In this document: positions 8,623 to 17,387 of the stretch, piece by piece
Position numbering within the stretch: the stretch's first letter is position 1
Layout: each line of letters starts with the position of its first letter
NCBI RefSeq assembly: GCF_001905385.1
Contig: NZ_LIPF01000002.1
Span: 930,001 to 994,000 of the forward strand
Reading direction: 5' to 3'
Length of the DNA stretch: 64,000 nucleotides
From: Streptomyces sp. CB02414
GTDB taxonomy: Bacteria; Actinomycetota; Actinomycetes; Streptomycetales; Streptomycetaceae
Program-made: the position numbers and the translations under genes
The notes under the pieces: generated by a model
The model's database searches: none
Seen by the model: only the letters and a program-made list of their open reading frames with translations
What the model was told of the DNA's origin: nothing

Positions 8623-9468
8623 TTGCCCGTACGCACCACCGCGACCCCAGTACCGATGATGACCGTCGCGATCCGTCTGGGAGTCGCTCTGGTCGGCACG
8701 ATCGGCTTCGCCCTCTCGTACGACGCCCTGCGGCAGATGGCAGTGGCCATCCACATCCGCGGAGTGCTGACGTACGCCTTCCCGCTCGTGATCGACGGGT
8801 TCATCGCCATCGGCGTCGCGGCCCTGCTCATCCTGCGCGCCGCCCCCTGGCGCTCTCGCCTCTACGTCTGGGCCCTCGTCGGCATCGCCACCCTTACGAG
8901 CATCTGGGCGAACGCCCTGCACGCCGTCCGTCTCAACCAGGAGAGCGACGCCGCCGGGCTCCACCTGGACGACGTCACGGTCGGCGCCCTGTCGGCCATC
9001 GCCCCGCTCGCGCTCGCCGGAGCCGTCCACCTGGATCTCGTCATACGCCGCCACCCCACTGGACGGCACTCGACTGAACCGGTCAGTGCTCAGCGCCACG
9101 CTCACGTCGAGGACTTGCTGCGGCCCGCTCCGGACAGCGGCACGGCCGATGCCTCGAAGGGCGCGGCACAAGCACGGCATGAAGTTGTGGCGGAGGACAT
9201 CGCGGACGTGGCGGACCCTCCGGCCGAAGTGGCGGAGGCGCGTCAGCCCCACAGCCCAATCAAGGGTCGGCAGCCCAGCGCTTCCACGGAAACGCTCCTG
9301 GCTCTCGGCCGCGCCACGCCCCTGGGCCGCCAAGGACGTATCTCCCGCCGCCACGTCGAAGCGGCGATCCGAGCCCAGGGCCACCCCGTCGGCAAAGACC
9401 GCCTCACCGAGATCACGCGCCGCCTGCAGGCCGAACTCGACCGCACGCGTGAGCACGCCTCTTCATGA
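8623..9468 (+). CDS. DUF2637 (SpdB-like) membrane protein
   Basis: A 281-residue protein. TTG 8623 is preferred, with GGAG 7 nt upstream. The N-terminal about 130 residues form four predicted membrane helices: VAIRLGVALVGTIGFALSY, AFPLVIDGFIAIGVAALLI, the WALVGIATLTSIWANAL segment and AIAPLALAGAVHLDL. This is the DUF2637 layout. The hydrophilic C-terminus ends with a small helical, HTH-like domain (RISRRHVEAAIRAQGHPVG). Similar proteins occur in streptomycete conjugative elements, where Spd-type proteins help plasmid spreading. It lies 47 bp upstream of mobC. A second, chromosomal DUF2637 gene occurs at 44248. Confidence 0.75.
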   Translation: MPVRTTATPVPMMTVAIRLGVALVGTIGFALSYDALRQMAVAIHIRGVLTYAFPLVIDGFIAIGVAALLILRAAPWRSRLYVWALVGIATLTSIWANALHAVRLNQESDAAGLHLDDVTVGALSAIAPLALAGAVHLDLVIRRHPTGRHSTEPVSAQRHAHVEDLLRPAPDSGTADASKGAAQARHEVVAEDIADVADPPAEVAEARQPHSPIKGRQPSASTETLLALGRATPLGRQGRISRRHVEAAIRAQGHPVGKDRLTEITRRLQAELDRTREHASS

Positions 9469-9515
9469 AGGTCCAGCCAAATTCCACCCACCTCAACCTC
9501 GAGAAGGGCCGACCG

Positions 9516-10157
9516 ATGCGCGCATCGCGGAGTGAGCCGCTGTCCGGACAGCTGGAGATGACCACGGGCCTCACCCAGCCAGCAAGGTATGCCGTTGGAC
9601 CGTCCAAGGGCCGGTCCAACGGGAGTTCCGCCCCGGGGGTGGCGGAGACTCTCGGGAGCCAGGGGGCACCCGAGGAGGGACAACGCGTCCAGGCCACGCC
9701 CGTCGTCCTGCCGCGTGCCGCCGAAGCCGCCGCCCTGCACCGCATCGCCCGCCGCCGCAAGCGCAAAGACACCCAGCGCAAGGAACGCGTCGATGTGCGC
9801 TACAGCGTCGAAGAGAAGAGCACCATCCTCGCCAAGGCCCGGTCCCTCAACATCGCCGGCGCCCACTACGTCGGCGCCGTCGTCATGGCCCACATCCACG
9901 GCGACCTCACCCTTCCGGGCCAGCGCACCCCGCTGGACGACTACATCGACGAGCTGACCGCCCTGCGCGAACAGGTCGCCAAGATCGGCAACAACGCCAA
10001 CCAGATCGCCCGGAAGCTCAACTCCGGCGGTCATCCACATCCCGGGGATACCTCCGTCCTCGCTCAGGCCGAACGCACCCTGGGCGCGGTTCGAGCGGCC
10101 ATCAGCGAGATCGCCGTGGCTGCAAACCAGGCCGTCATCAACAAGGCCGCCCGGTGA
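9516..10157 (+). CDS. mobC: MobC-like mobilization accessory protein
   Basis: A 213-residue protein. ATG 9516 is chosen because AAGGG lies just upstream; an earlier ATG at 9465 has no ribosome site. After a disordered N-terminus come a basic RRRKRKDTQRKERVDVRYS segment resembling a ribbon-helix-helix strand and a MobC-type helical region with the signature YIDELTALREQVAKIGNNAN. MobC proteins help the relaxase open oriT DNA. The stop codon overlaps the relaxase GTG (GTGA), so the two genes are translationally coupled. Confidence 0.8.
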   Translation: MRASRSEPLSGQLEMTTGLTQPARYAVGPSKGRSNGSSAPGVAETLGSQGAPEEGQRVQATPVVLPRAAEAAALHRIARRRKRKDTQRKERVDVRYSVEEKSTILAKARSLNIAGAHYVGAVVMAHIHGDLTLPGQRTPLDDYIDELTALREQVAKIGNNANQIARKLNSGGHPHPGDTSVLAQAERTLGAVRAAISEIAVAANQAVINKAAR

Positions 10158-11869
10158 TCGCCAAGATCAGCAGCGGAAAGGACACGGCCGGCCTGATCCG
10201 CTACCTGTTCGACACTATGAAGGCCAAAGACCACACCGATCCCCACCTCGTCGCCTCCTGGGACGGCTTCGCCCCCGACCCCGGCCGCACAAATGACTTC
10301 ACCGCCACAAAGCGGCTTCTCGTGGCTGACCTCGACCTCCGCGTCAAGCAAGCCCGCCGACTTGGCCGCGCACCCGAGCGGCACGTCTGGCACTGTTCCC
10401 TCCGCGCCGCCACAACCGACCGGCACCTCAGCGACGAGGAGTGGGCCGACATAGCCCGCCGCGTCGTGGCCGCCACCGGCATAGCGCCACAAGACGACCC
10501 GGACGGCTGCCGCTGGGTCGCCGTCCGTCACGCCCCCGACCACATCCACATCGCCGCAACCAAGGTCCGCGGCGACCTCCGCCCCGCCCGCCACTGGAAC
10601 GACTACCTCACCGCGGACCGCGAACTCGCCACCATCGAAAAGGAGTACGGACTCCTTCAAGTCGTCCGGGGAGACCGCACCGCCGCCAGACGCTCCACTC
10701 GCGCCGAGCAGGAAAAGGCACACCGCCAAGGCCGGGACAAGTCGGCTCGTGAACGCCTGCGCACCATCGTCCGCACTGCCGTGGCCGCCTCCACCAGCAC
10801 CGAGGAGTTCATCCGCCTGCTCAGCCGCACCGAAGGTGTGTTGGTCGAAGCCGTGTACTTCCCTTCCGGCGACGTACGCGGCTACAAGGTCGCCAGCGAA
10901 GACAACCTCACCGCCGGCAAGGAACCCATCTGGTACTCCGGCTCCACACTCGCCCCGGACCTGTCCCTCCCCAGGATCCGAGCACGCCTGGAGGCCACCG
11001 ATCCGGAGCCCGCCAACCAGCCGAGCAGGCGCTCTCCTCGCTCTCCCAACCCTTGGCACCAGGCCACTGCCGCTACCGAGCGCATCCCGCACCACCTCAG
11101 CGGTCACGACGATGGAGCCTCCCAGGCCCACCTCGCCGCCTTCGGTGAAGCCCTCGACGTCCTGCCCCTCCTCGCTCCCGCACCCATCCGCGCCCAGCTC
11201 CGTGAAGCCTCTTCCGCCTTCGAGCGCGCCACGCGCTCCCGTATTCAGGCCGAACACCACCACGCCCGTGCCCTGCGAAGCGCCACACGTGCGATGCTCC
11301 GCGAGCCCGCACCAAGCGACGGTACAGCGCTGGCGATGCTCCTCGATGCCGCGATCCTGGTCACCATCGCAGTCTCCCGCTGGCACCAGCTCCGCCACCA
11401 CGACCAGCAGGTCGCCGCAGCCCAGCAGACCCTGCTCCACCTACAAGCCGCCTACGACCAGGCAGCAACCGCGCCCCTGACCGCCCTCATCCGGCGCCGA
11501 CCGCCACAACCGACTGGGGACCGGCACATCCACCACATCCGTCGGGCCGTACCCGAGCACTCGGAGCACGTCCTCGCAGATCCCTCGATTGCTGCCCTCA
11601 CTGCCGCACTCGCCGAAGCGGAAGCGCTTGGGTACGACCCTGAGCGCCTCCTCAGGCAGGCCGCCGACCAACGTGCCCTGGATGACGCCCGCTCCCCCGC
11701 AGGGACGTTGGCATGGCGAGTTCAACGCTTCAGCGCACGGCCGACGCCCAACGCACGCGCCCGTGCAGTACAGGCCCACAGCGCAGCACGGCCCAATGGG
11801 ACACCCGGCTCTCTGGCCCACGAGGCAACCACCGTCTCGCCCCCGCAGCCGCGAGCACATCGGCGCTGA
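10154..11869 (+). CDS. mobA: Relaxase (MobA/VirD2-type mobilization nuclease)
   Basis: A 571-residue protein. The N-terminal about 180 residues are the relaxase domain: MIAKISSGKDTAGLIRYLF carries the likely catalytic Tyr17, EEWADIARRVV follows, and the metal-binding histidine motif is HAPDHIHIAAT. It should nick oriT and lead the transferred strand. The remainder is helical, with a hydrophobic stretch near residues 395-415 (MLLDAAILVTIAVSRW), suggesting membrane contact. GTG 10154 overlaps the mobC stop. Its stop codon directly abuts the stop of the converging flavoprotein gene. No coupling protein or secretion ATPase is encoded nearby. Confidence 0.88.
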   Translation: MIAKISSGKDTAGLIRYLFDTMKAKDHTDPHLVASWDGFAPDPGRTNDFTATKRLLVADLDLRVKQARRLGRAPERHVWHCSLRAATTDRHLSDEEWADIARRVVAATGIAPQDDPDGCRWVAVRHAPDHIHIAATKVRGDLRPARHWNDYLTADRELATIEKEYGLLQVVRGDRTAARRSTRAEQEKAHRQGRDKSARERLRTIVRTAVAASTSTEEFIRLLSRTEGVLVEAVYFPSGDVRGYKVASEDNLTAGKEPIWYSGSTLAPDLSLPRIRARLEATDPEPANQPSRRSPRSPNPWHQATAATERIPHHLSGHDDGASQAHLAAFGEALDVLPLLAPAPIRAQLREASSAFERATRSRIQAEHHHARALRSATRAMLREPAPSDGTALAMLLDAAILVTIAVSRWHQLRHHDQQVAAAQQTLLHLQAAYDQAATAPLTALIRRRPPQPTGDRHIHHIRRAVPEHSEHVLADPSIAALTAALAEAEALGYDPERLLRQAADQRALDDARSPAGTLAWRVQRFSARPTPNARARAVQAHSAARPNGTPGSLAHEATTVSPPQPRAHRR

Positions 11870-12415
11870 TCACGACCGCGCGGACAGCCTCGGGGCAAGC
11901 AGCTCCAGCACTTCCTCCCAGCGGTAGCGGTCGGCCCCGCCGCCCGCCTTCGGCCGGTGAGGCTCGTAGGAGCCGATCAGGACGCCCATCTCTCGCAGCA
12001 GGTCCAGACTCCGGCGGTACGCAGGATGGGCGGCTTGGGCGGAGTTCAGGTACGGCAGCACGGCAACCGGTACACCCATGGCGGGCGCCTCGCACAGGAT
12101 GCCCAGCGCGAGATTGTCCGAGATCCCGGCGGCCCACTTGTTGACCGTGTTGAAGGTGGCCGGGGCGACCGCGATCGCATCCGCAGGCCGGCTCGGGCGT
12201 GGCTCGCCCGGTGACCGCCAGGCCGAGCGGATGGGGCGGCCGGTCCGGGCCTCGACCGCCTCGGCATCAAGGAAGCCGACTCCTTGCGGGGTGGCTACGA
12301 CGCCGACGTCCCAGTGCCGTTCCTGTGCTGCCGTGATCAGCCGGCCGACGTCGGCGGCGACCCCGGCCGCGCAGACCACGATCTGGAGGAACGGCTTGTC
12401 GTGCTGGTCACTCAC
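11870..12415 (-). CDS. Flavoprotein (HFCD / phosphopantothenoylcysteine decarboxylase-like)
   Basis: A 181-residue protein of the homo-oligomeric flavin-containing cysteine decarboxylase fold. Seen: an initial beta-alpha unit LQIVVCAAGVAADVGRLI, the family core APATFNTVNKWAAGISDNLA, and CEAPAMGVPVAVLPYLN. The substrate is unknown; relatives decarboxylate cysteinyl peptides or phosphopantothenoylcysteine using FMN. GTG 12415 overlaps the stop of the upstream XRE gene by 4 nt. XRE/flavoprotein pairs are recurrent in streptomycetes. A decayed copy of its 3' end lies outside the element at 24552-24694. Confidence 0.8.
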   Translation of the reverse strand: MSDQHDKPFLQIVVCAAGVAADVGRLITAAQERHWDVGVVATPQGVGFLDAEAVEARTGRPIRSAWRSPGEPRPSRPADAIAVAPATFNTVNKWAAGISDNLALGILCEAPAMGVPVAVLPYLNSAQAAHPAYRRSLDLLREMGVLIGSYEPHRPKAGGGADRYRWEEVLELLAPRLSARS

Positions 12416-13683
12416 GCGGGCACTCCCAGTTGGCGGCTGAAGTGGTGGAGCTCGGGCAGCGCCCGGCGACGGTCACGGGCTGCCATGTCGGCGACCAGTT
12501 CGCGTACGGCCGGGCGGCGGACGTCCTGTGCCGCGCAGCTCTCGGCGATGCGCAGGGCCTGGTAGCCGTCGGCGAGTCTGCCCTGCTGACTGTAGGCGCG
12601 GGCGGCCTCCACCCAGAGCGCGGCTCGTCGCTCGGGGACGGGGATGTGCCGCCGCATGAGGGGGCGAGCGGTTTGGAGGGCGATTCCGGCGTCGCCGAAT
12701 GAGACAGCCGCGCTGATCTCGTGCAGGGCTACGTTGGTCGGGCTGAAGTTCGCCCAGGCGTCCGGCCTGTCGAATGCGACGTAGCGGGCCACCTCTTTGG
12801 CCTCGGTGAGGAAGTCGTGGGTGGTTTCGCGGTCGCCGTTTCTGCTGGCGGCGGTTGCTCCGCGGAGCAGCAGCAGGCCGACCGCCGCCAGATATCGGGG
12901 CGAGCGTTGGTCGTAGGAGCCGCTGAGCTGGTCGACGGTGTGACGCACCATGTTCACGGCTTGGGCTGTGTGCTTCTCCCGTACGAGCACGTGAGCGTGA
13001 ACGCGGACGCTGGCGGCGAGGACGACAGGGTCCCCGGACCTTTCCGCCTCGGCCATGGCGCGGCCGGCCGCGAGCCAGGCGTTGCCCTGGTCGGCTCGCT
13101 TCAGCAACAGGCTCACCGACGTCTGGTAGGCAGTCGCGAGCAACCCGGACGCCTCCGCCGAACCGGAGGAGCCGCCGGTGACCTGGCGCAGGTCAGCGAT
13201 CAGGCCCGGCAGGGCCTGCTCCAGTTTCGCGTAGTCGCACGTGCAGAACAGCCGGCGCACGGTCCGCGCTCGCTCCCGCAGCTCGTCGATACCGGAGGAG
13301 TCACCGGTGGCGGCGGGGCTCGGTCCCGGCAGCAGGACCTGGATCAGGTCGTGGTGCGCCACGGTTGGCGTCGGCGTTGCCGCGAGCGCGGCGACGCTCG
13401 CGGCAAGGAAGGTGCGGCGGTGCATGTCCTCGGTTCCGGGGTCGCTGGGGCTGGCGTCGGGGGCAGCGGCGAGGCCGAGACGTTGCGGTGGGATGTCCAG
13501 TACCTTCGCGATCTCGCGCAGCACGCGCACGTCCTCCGTGCCCCTGCCGTTCTCCAGGCGGCTCACCTTCGACTGGTGGTAGCCCAGTGCGGTGGCAACG
13601 TCCTTCTGCGAGCGCCGCTGTAATACGCGTGCCTGACGGATGACTTCGCCGATCCGTCCGGCTTCACTCTGTGCGTCGGCCAT
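12412..13683 (-). CDS. XRE-family regulator with TPR-like C-terminus
   Basis: A 423-residue regulator. ATG 13683 is chosen because GAAGGGG lies 11 nt upstream and it gives the HTH at the N-terminus. Residues of about 8-65 form the HTH: VIRQARVLQRRSQKDVATAL, YHQSKVSRLENGRGT. A TFLAASVAALAATP segment near residue 95 resembles the Ala-rich linkers of this group. The rest is alpha-helical, with repeats typical of streptomycete XRE/TPR regulators that sense small ligands. It overlaps the flavoprotein gene downstream and is divergent from the operon at 13860, so it probably controls both directions from the shared 176-bp region. Confidence 0.8.
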   Translation of the reverse strand: MADAQSEAGRIGEVIRQARVLQRRSQKDVATALGYHQSKVSRLENGRGTEDVRVLREIAKVLDIPPQRLGLAAAPDASPSDPGTEDMHRRTFLAASVAALAATPTPTVAHHDLIQVLLPGPSPAATGDSSGIDELRERARTVRRLFCTCDYAKLEQALPGLIADLRQVTGGSSGSAEASGLLATAYQTSVSLLLKRADQGNAWLAAGRAMAEAERSGDPVVLAASVRVHAHVLVREKHTAQAVNMVRHTVDQLSGSYDQRSPRYLAAVGLLLLRGATAASRNGDRETTHDFLTEAKEVARYVAFDRPDAWANFSPTNVALHEISAAVSFGDAGIALQTARPLMRRHIPVPERRAALWVEAARAYSQQGRLADGYQALRIAESCAAQDVRRPAVRELVADMAARDRRRALPELHHFSRQLGVPA

Positions 13684-13725
13684 CTGCGCCACGGCCCCTT
13701 CTGCCGTCGCCGATCCTGCCTGCTC

Positions 13726-13785
13726 AACCGAGCGTAACCGAGCATCGATTGGCCGCGATGCAGCTCCTGCATAAGTGATGCGGCC
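13726..13785. promoter_or_regulatory. Putative operator in the divergent promoter region
   Basis: Two AACCGAGC octamers at 13726-13733 and 13736-13743 (10-bp period) are followed by the perfect palindrome ATGCAGCTCCTGCAT at 13758-13772. That palindrome is nested in GGCCGC (13751-13756) and GCGGCC (13780-13785). They lie between the XRE gene and the operon starting at 13860, the expected place for the XRE protein to bind. Confidence 0.5.
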
Positions 13786-13859
13786 CCGGCACACGGCATG
13801 GTCCCGCTTGCCTCCGGAGCGGTTGCCTGGAGCAGCCGCACCGACCCTGGAGGCAGCTC

Positions 13860-14300
13860 GTGAAAGCGCACCCGTTCGCACTCTCCGTATCCGCCACACC
13901 GAGCGCGGTCACCGCCGCCCGGCACCGGGCCGTGGACGCGATAGAGGGCTGGGACACGGTGCTGGGCAACGAGGTAGTGCACACCGCCGAGCTCGTGATC
14001 AGTGAGTTCGTCACCAACGCGGTCCGGCATGCCGAAGCCGGCCCGGTCTCCCTGTCCGTCCGTCTCGACGAGCAGTCACTGCGGATCGAAGTCTGCGACG
14101 ACTGCCCGGAGCTGCCCCGGCCGGGTCTCCCGGATCCGTGTAGCGAGAGCGGCCGAGGTCTGTTCCTCGTGGCCGCGCTCGCGGATCGATACGGCGTCGA
14201 GCCGACGGCGGTCGGGAAGTGCTGCTGGGCCGAGATCGCACTGCCCACCAATCCGGAACATCCGATCGCGTCCTCCCTTGTTGCACAGAGGAGTTGCTGA
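13860..14300 (+). CDS. ATP-binding protein (anti-sigma-type HATPase)
   Basis: A 146-residue single-domain GHKL ATPase resembling RsbW/SpoIIAB-type proteins. GTG 13860 has GGAGG 6 nt upstream. The N-box is in ELVISEFVTNAVRHA and the G-box region is SGRGLFLVAALADRYG. Streptomycetes encode many such proteins, mostly of unknown partner; a kinase or anti-sigma role toward an anti-anti-sigma factor is typical, but none is adjacent. It is the first gene of the rightward operon and its stop overlaps the MurA-like start by one base (TGATG), so expression is tied to the biosynthetic-type genes. Confidence 0.8.
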   Translation: MKAHPFALSVSATPSAVTAARHRAVDAIEGWDTVLGNEVVHTAELVISEFVTNAVRHAEAGPVSLSVRLDEQSLRIEVCDDCPELPRPGLPDPCSESGRGLFLVAALADRYGVEPTAVGKCCWAEIALPTNPEHPIASSLVAQRSC

Positions 14301-15616
14301 TGACGACCACTCGCGTCCCCGGCGTGGCCGCCGAGGTGATCGCCGTTCGTCCGGGCCCACCACTCACCGGCACTGTGACTGTCGACGGCTCCAAGAACGC
14401 GGCGCTCCCGCTGGTGGCCGCCGCGGCTGCCCTCGGCTGTCCGGTGAGGCTGAACAACATCCCTGCCAACACGGACGTGCAGACCATGCTCGCGCTGCTC
14501 CAAGAGTCGGGCTGGCACGTAGTGCAGCCGGTCGGGAAGCCGACTGCGGCGGTGATTCTGCCGACTGAAAACCAGCCCGTGCGCCCCCACCTGCCCCAGG
14601 CCGCGCGTATCCGTGCCTCGTACTACCTGGTGCCGGCCCTGCTCGCCCGGCACGGAGAGGCACGGCTGCCGTGGCCGGGAGGCTGCCGGATCGGCGCACG
14701 CGGGATGGATCTGCACTTCAAGGTGTACGAGGCGTTCGGCGACCGGAGTGTCTTGGATGACTCCGGATATCGCGTCGAGGCCGCCAGACGTCGCTATGGC
14801 ACGGTGTCCCTGGTGCTGCCGTTCCGCTCGCGCGGGGCGACCGTGGCCGCCCTGCTTCGAGCCGTCACCACCGGCCAGCCTCTGCGGCTGGGCGAGCCCA
14901 ATCTCTCGCCGGAAGTGCTGTATGTGCTGGAGGCCCTGCAGGCGGCGGGCTGGGAAACCCGGGCCGGCGAGCGCCTGCTCGCCCTCTCGCCGCCCCTCTC
15001 GGCACCGAGCGACGCCGCATGGGTAGTGCCGGGAGACAAGGTGGAGGCAGGGACACTCGCCTGCGCAGTCGCCACCACCGGCGGAAGCGCGCGCATCCGA
15101 GGCGCGCGAGCCGACGACCTGGACCCCCTCGTGGCCGCCCTGCACCGACTGGGCATCTCCACCGTCAGCGAGGCGGACACTCTCACCGTGAACGCCCAGG
15201 ACGGACGCTTGGCCAGCCGCCCCTTACGGGCCACTGCCTCGCTCAGCCCGGGCGGCTTGGACGCCGACTTCGAACCACCACTCATGGCACTGGCCCTCGG
15301 CCTACCAGGTACCCACCTGTTCGCCGACGCCATCAACCCAGGTCGCCACGGCAATCTTCTGCCGCAGTTGGCCCGCCTCGGGGCGGATATCGAGGAAATC
15401 TCCTCGACCGAGTGCCGCCTTACCGGTCCGCAACGGCTGACCGGAACGGGCGTGGAGGCCACCGACATCCGAACCGGATCCGCCCTCATGGTCGCCGGCC
15501 TCACCGCCCACGGCGTCACCACCCTCGGCGGCCTCGACCAACTCCGTCGCGGCCACGCTGACCTGCCCGGCAAGCTCCACAGCCTGGGCGCCGACATCTG
15601 CGAGGTCACCCCATGA
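14300..15616 (+). CDS. MurA-like enolpyruvyl transferase
   Basis: A 438-residue EPT-family enzyme. ATG 14300 is chosen because GAGGAG lies 6 nt upstream and it overlaps the preceding stop. MurA active-site elements are retained: K32-N33 (DGSKNAALP), R105 (RIRASYYL), the phosphoenolpyruvate-reactive Cys129 in PGGCRIGARGMDLHF, the Asp of LDADFEPP, and RTGSALMVAGL near the C-terminus. MurA moves enolpyruvate from PEP to UDP-GlcNAc; relatives in nikkomycin/polyoxin-type pathways act on UMP instead. The neighbouring nucleotidase and deaminase-like genes favour a nucleotide acceptor, but that is inference. A cell-wall MurA paralogue giving tolerance to inhibitors is the alternative. Confidence 0.8.
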   Translation: MTTTRVPGVAAEVIAVRPGPPLTGTVTVDGSKNAALPLVAAAAALGCPVRLNNIPANTDVQTMLALLQESGWHVVQPVGKPTAAVILPTENQPVRPHLPQAARIRASYYLVPALLARHGEARLPWPGGCRIGARGMDLHFKVYEAFGDRSVLDDSGYRVEAARRRYGTVSLVLPFRSRGATVAALLRAVTTGQPLRLGEPNLSPEVLYVLEALQAAGWETRAGERLLALSPPLSAPSDAAWVVPGDKVEAGTLACAVATTGGSARIRGARADDLDPLVAALHRLGISTVSEADTLTVNAQDGRLASRPLRATASLSPGGLDADFEPPLMALALGLPGTHLFADAINPGRHGNLLPQLARLGADIEEISSTECRLTGPQRLTGTGVEATDIRTGSALMVAGLTAHGVTTLGGLDQLRRGHADLPGKLHSLGADICEVTP

Positions 15617-16851
15617 CCACCGACGGGCGCAACCTGCGCCAGATCGTTGCCACAACGGACGTCCACTCCGCCTTCGACAACGCCGCGCCGTTCCTGACCC
15701 ACCTCCACTCGCTGCGGCCGACTTCCCTCATCGTGGACTGCGGCGACTTCTTCGAAGGCAGCGGGTACTACCGCCTCGCCCGCGGCACGATCGAGCGGGG
15801 GATCCTGCTCAGGCTGTACGACGTGCTGGCCCCCGGCAACCACGGCTGGCCCCACTACTTCGAACCCGACCTTCACCGGCGCACTGTCTGCGCCAATGCC
15901 GTGGATGCCAACACCGGCGACGCTCTGTTCCGCCGCCTGTACATCGCCGACATCGATGGACGGCGCGTCGGCGTAACCGCTGTGATCGGCCGGCAAGCCT
16001 TCCACTCGATCCCGGCTGCCCAGCGAGCCGGCCAATGCGTCACCGATCCCCTGCCGTCCCTGCGCGAGGTGATTCTCGCCCACCATCACGAGGTGGACAG
16101 CTGGATCCTGCTCAGTCATTCCGGCTTCGACGAGGACCGGAAACTCGCGGCAGCCTGTCCGTCCCTCGACGTGGTCTTCGCCGGGCACTGCCATAGCAAT
16201 CAGTACGGACCGGTCCGAGTCGACGGCACCCTGGTCACCAAGGGTCGGGAACTCGCCGACGGCTATGCGATCGCGACACCCGTAGGCACGGGATGGGGTG
16301 CCGGCACTACATCCTTCCCAAATCGGGTCCCGAGCCGCTTTCCCATGGAGCTTGAGGATCTGCGCTCCCTCATCGAAAACGTCAAGCAGCAGCTGGCCGC
16401 CGTCCTCGGCCCGATCAGTCCGGCGTACCGCCACCAGCCCCTCGACCGGCGCAGCCTGCTCATGGAGCTCACCGCCCGCCTGCGTGCGGCACTCGGGTCA
16501 GACACGGTCATCCTCAACGAGACGGCACTACGTGCCGTCCCGCTCGGCGACACACTCACCCAGGGCGACCTGCTCTCCATCGAGCCGTTCGCCAACCAGC
16601 TGGTGCACGCCCACGTACCTGAGCCGGCACGCAGCGACCTCCGTGGCCTGCTGTCAGATCTGACCGCCCAGTCCGGTCCGCTCGTCACGGCCCCCTATCC
16701 CCTGCCGGACGCCATCACCACCGTGCTGACCACCGACTACCTCGCCGACACCTACCTCGGCGGACGCACACACGAGGCCGGCCTGCGCCTGGACCAGGCC
16801 GTCCAGCACGTCCTCACCGCTCCCGACACCGCGGAAGGAGACAGCGAATGA
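15613..16851 (+). CDS. 5'-nucleotidase-type metallophosphoesterase
   Basis: A 412-residue protein of the UshA/5'-nucleotidase class. Residues of about 1-220 form the metallophosphoesterase domain with all metal motifs: TTDVHSAF (DxH), DCGDFFEG (GDxxxG), LAPGNHGW (GNH), LLSHSGF and FAGHCHSN (GHxH). Residues of about 240-400 resemble the C-terminal substrate-binding domain. No signal peptide is present, so it should act in the cytosol, unlike secreted UshA. Start ATG 15613 overlaps the MurA-like stop (ATGA) and its own stop overlaps the next gene. It probably dephosphorylates a nucleotide or nucleotide-linked intermediate of this operon. Confidence 0.8.
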   Translation: MTTDGRNLRQIVATTDVHSAFDNAAPFLTHLHSLRPTSLIVDCGDFFEGSGYYRLARGTIERGILLRLYDVLAPGNHGWPHYFEPDLHRRTVCANAVDANTGDALFRRLYIADIDGRRVGVTAVIGRQAFHSIPAAQRAGQCVTDPLPSLREVILAHHHEVDSWILLSHSGFDEDRKLAAACPSLDVVFAGHCHSNQYGPVRVDGTLVTKGRELADGYAIATPVGTGWGAGTTSFPNRVPSRFPMELEDLRSLIENVKQQLAAVLGPISPAYRHQPLDRRSLLMELTARLRAALGSDTVILNETALRAVPLGDTLTQGDLLSIEPFANQLVHAHVPEPARSDLRGLLSDLTAQSGPLVTAPYPLPDAITTVLTTDYLADTYLGGRTHEAGLRLDQAVQHVLTAPDTAEGDSE

Positions 16852-17387
16852 TCCTCACCGGCCCGGAGATCACCGCTGCCGCTCACGACGGCCGCCTCCG
16901 CATCACCCCGTTCGCCGCCGACCAGGTCAACCCCAACAGCTACAACGTGCGTCTGGGCCCCACCCTGATCACCTACACGAGCACGGTCCTGGACCCACAC
17001 CGGCCCAACCCCACAAACGCAACCAGCATCGGCTCGGACGGGCACATCCTCCAGCCAGGCGAGCTCTACCTCGGCCACACCCTCGAAGAGGTCGGCTCCG
17101 ACACCTTCGTGCCACTGCTGTTCGGTCGTTCCTCCGTCGGACGCCTCGGCCTGTTCGTCGAGATCACCGCCCCCATCGGCGACATCGGCTTTCACGGCCA
17201 GTGGACGCTCATGCTCACCCCGATCCGACCGCTGCGCGTATACGAGGGCATGAAGATCGGGCAGATCATGTTCTTCGTCTCCACCGGCGCCATCGACCTC
17301 TACCGCGGCAAGTACCAGGCCGCCGCAGGACCGCAGCCCTCCGCCTACTGGCGAGACCTCGCCCGACTCCGGGCAGTGGCATCGTGA
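16848..17387 (+). CDS. dCTP deaminase/dUTPase-family protein A (catalytic Glu replaced)
   Basis: A 179-residue Dcd-type protein: N-terminal ITAAAHDGRLRITP, VNPNSYNVRLG, then GRSSVGRLGLFVEIT and EGMKIGQIMFF. Compared with E. coli Dcd, Ser111 and Arg115 correspond to S95 and R99, both kept, but catalytic Glu138 corresponds to M122 (in QWTLMLTP). It should therefore be unable to deaminate alone. The paralogue next door has the reverse pattern. Dcd enzymes are trimers with active sites between subunits, so the two may complement each other. ATG 16848 overlaps the upstream stop; the stop overlaps the next GTG. Confidence 0.85.
   Translation: MILTGPEITAAAHDGRLRITPFAADQVNPNSYNVRLGPTLITYTSTVLDPHRPNPTNATSIGSDGHILQPGELYLGHTLEEVGSDTFVPLLFGRSSVGRLGLFVEITAPIGDIGFHGQWTLMLTPIRPLRVYEGMKIGQIMFFVSTGAIDLYRGKYQAAAGPQPSAYWRDLARLRAVAS

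Noticed and set aside
9243..10040. Reverse-strand frame over the DUF2637/mobC region
   Set aside because: Lacks domains and codon bias; a shadow of the forward genes.
12411..13900. XRE gene start at 13899 (495 residues)
   Set aside because: The extra N-terminus is Arg/Ala-rich without similarity and would cover the divergent promoter and its repeats; ATG 13683 is better.
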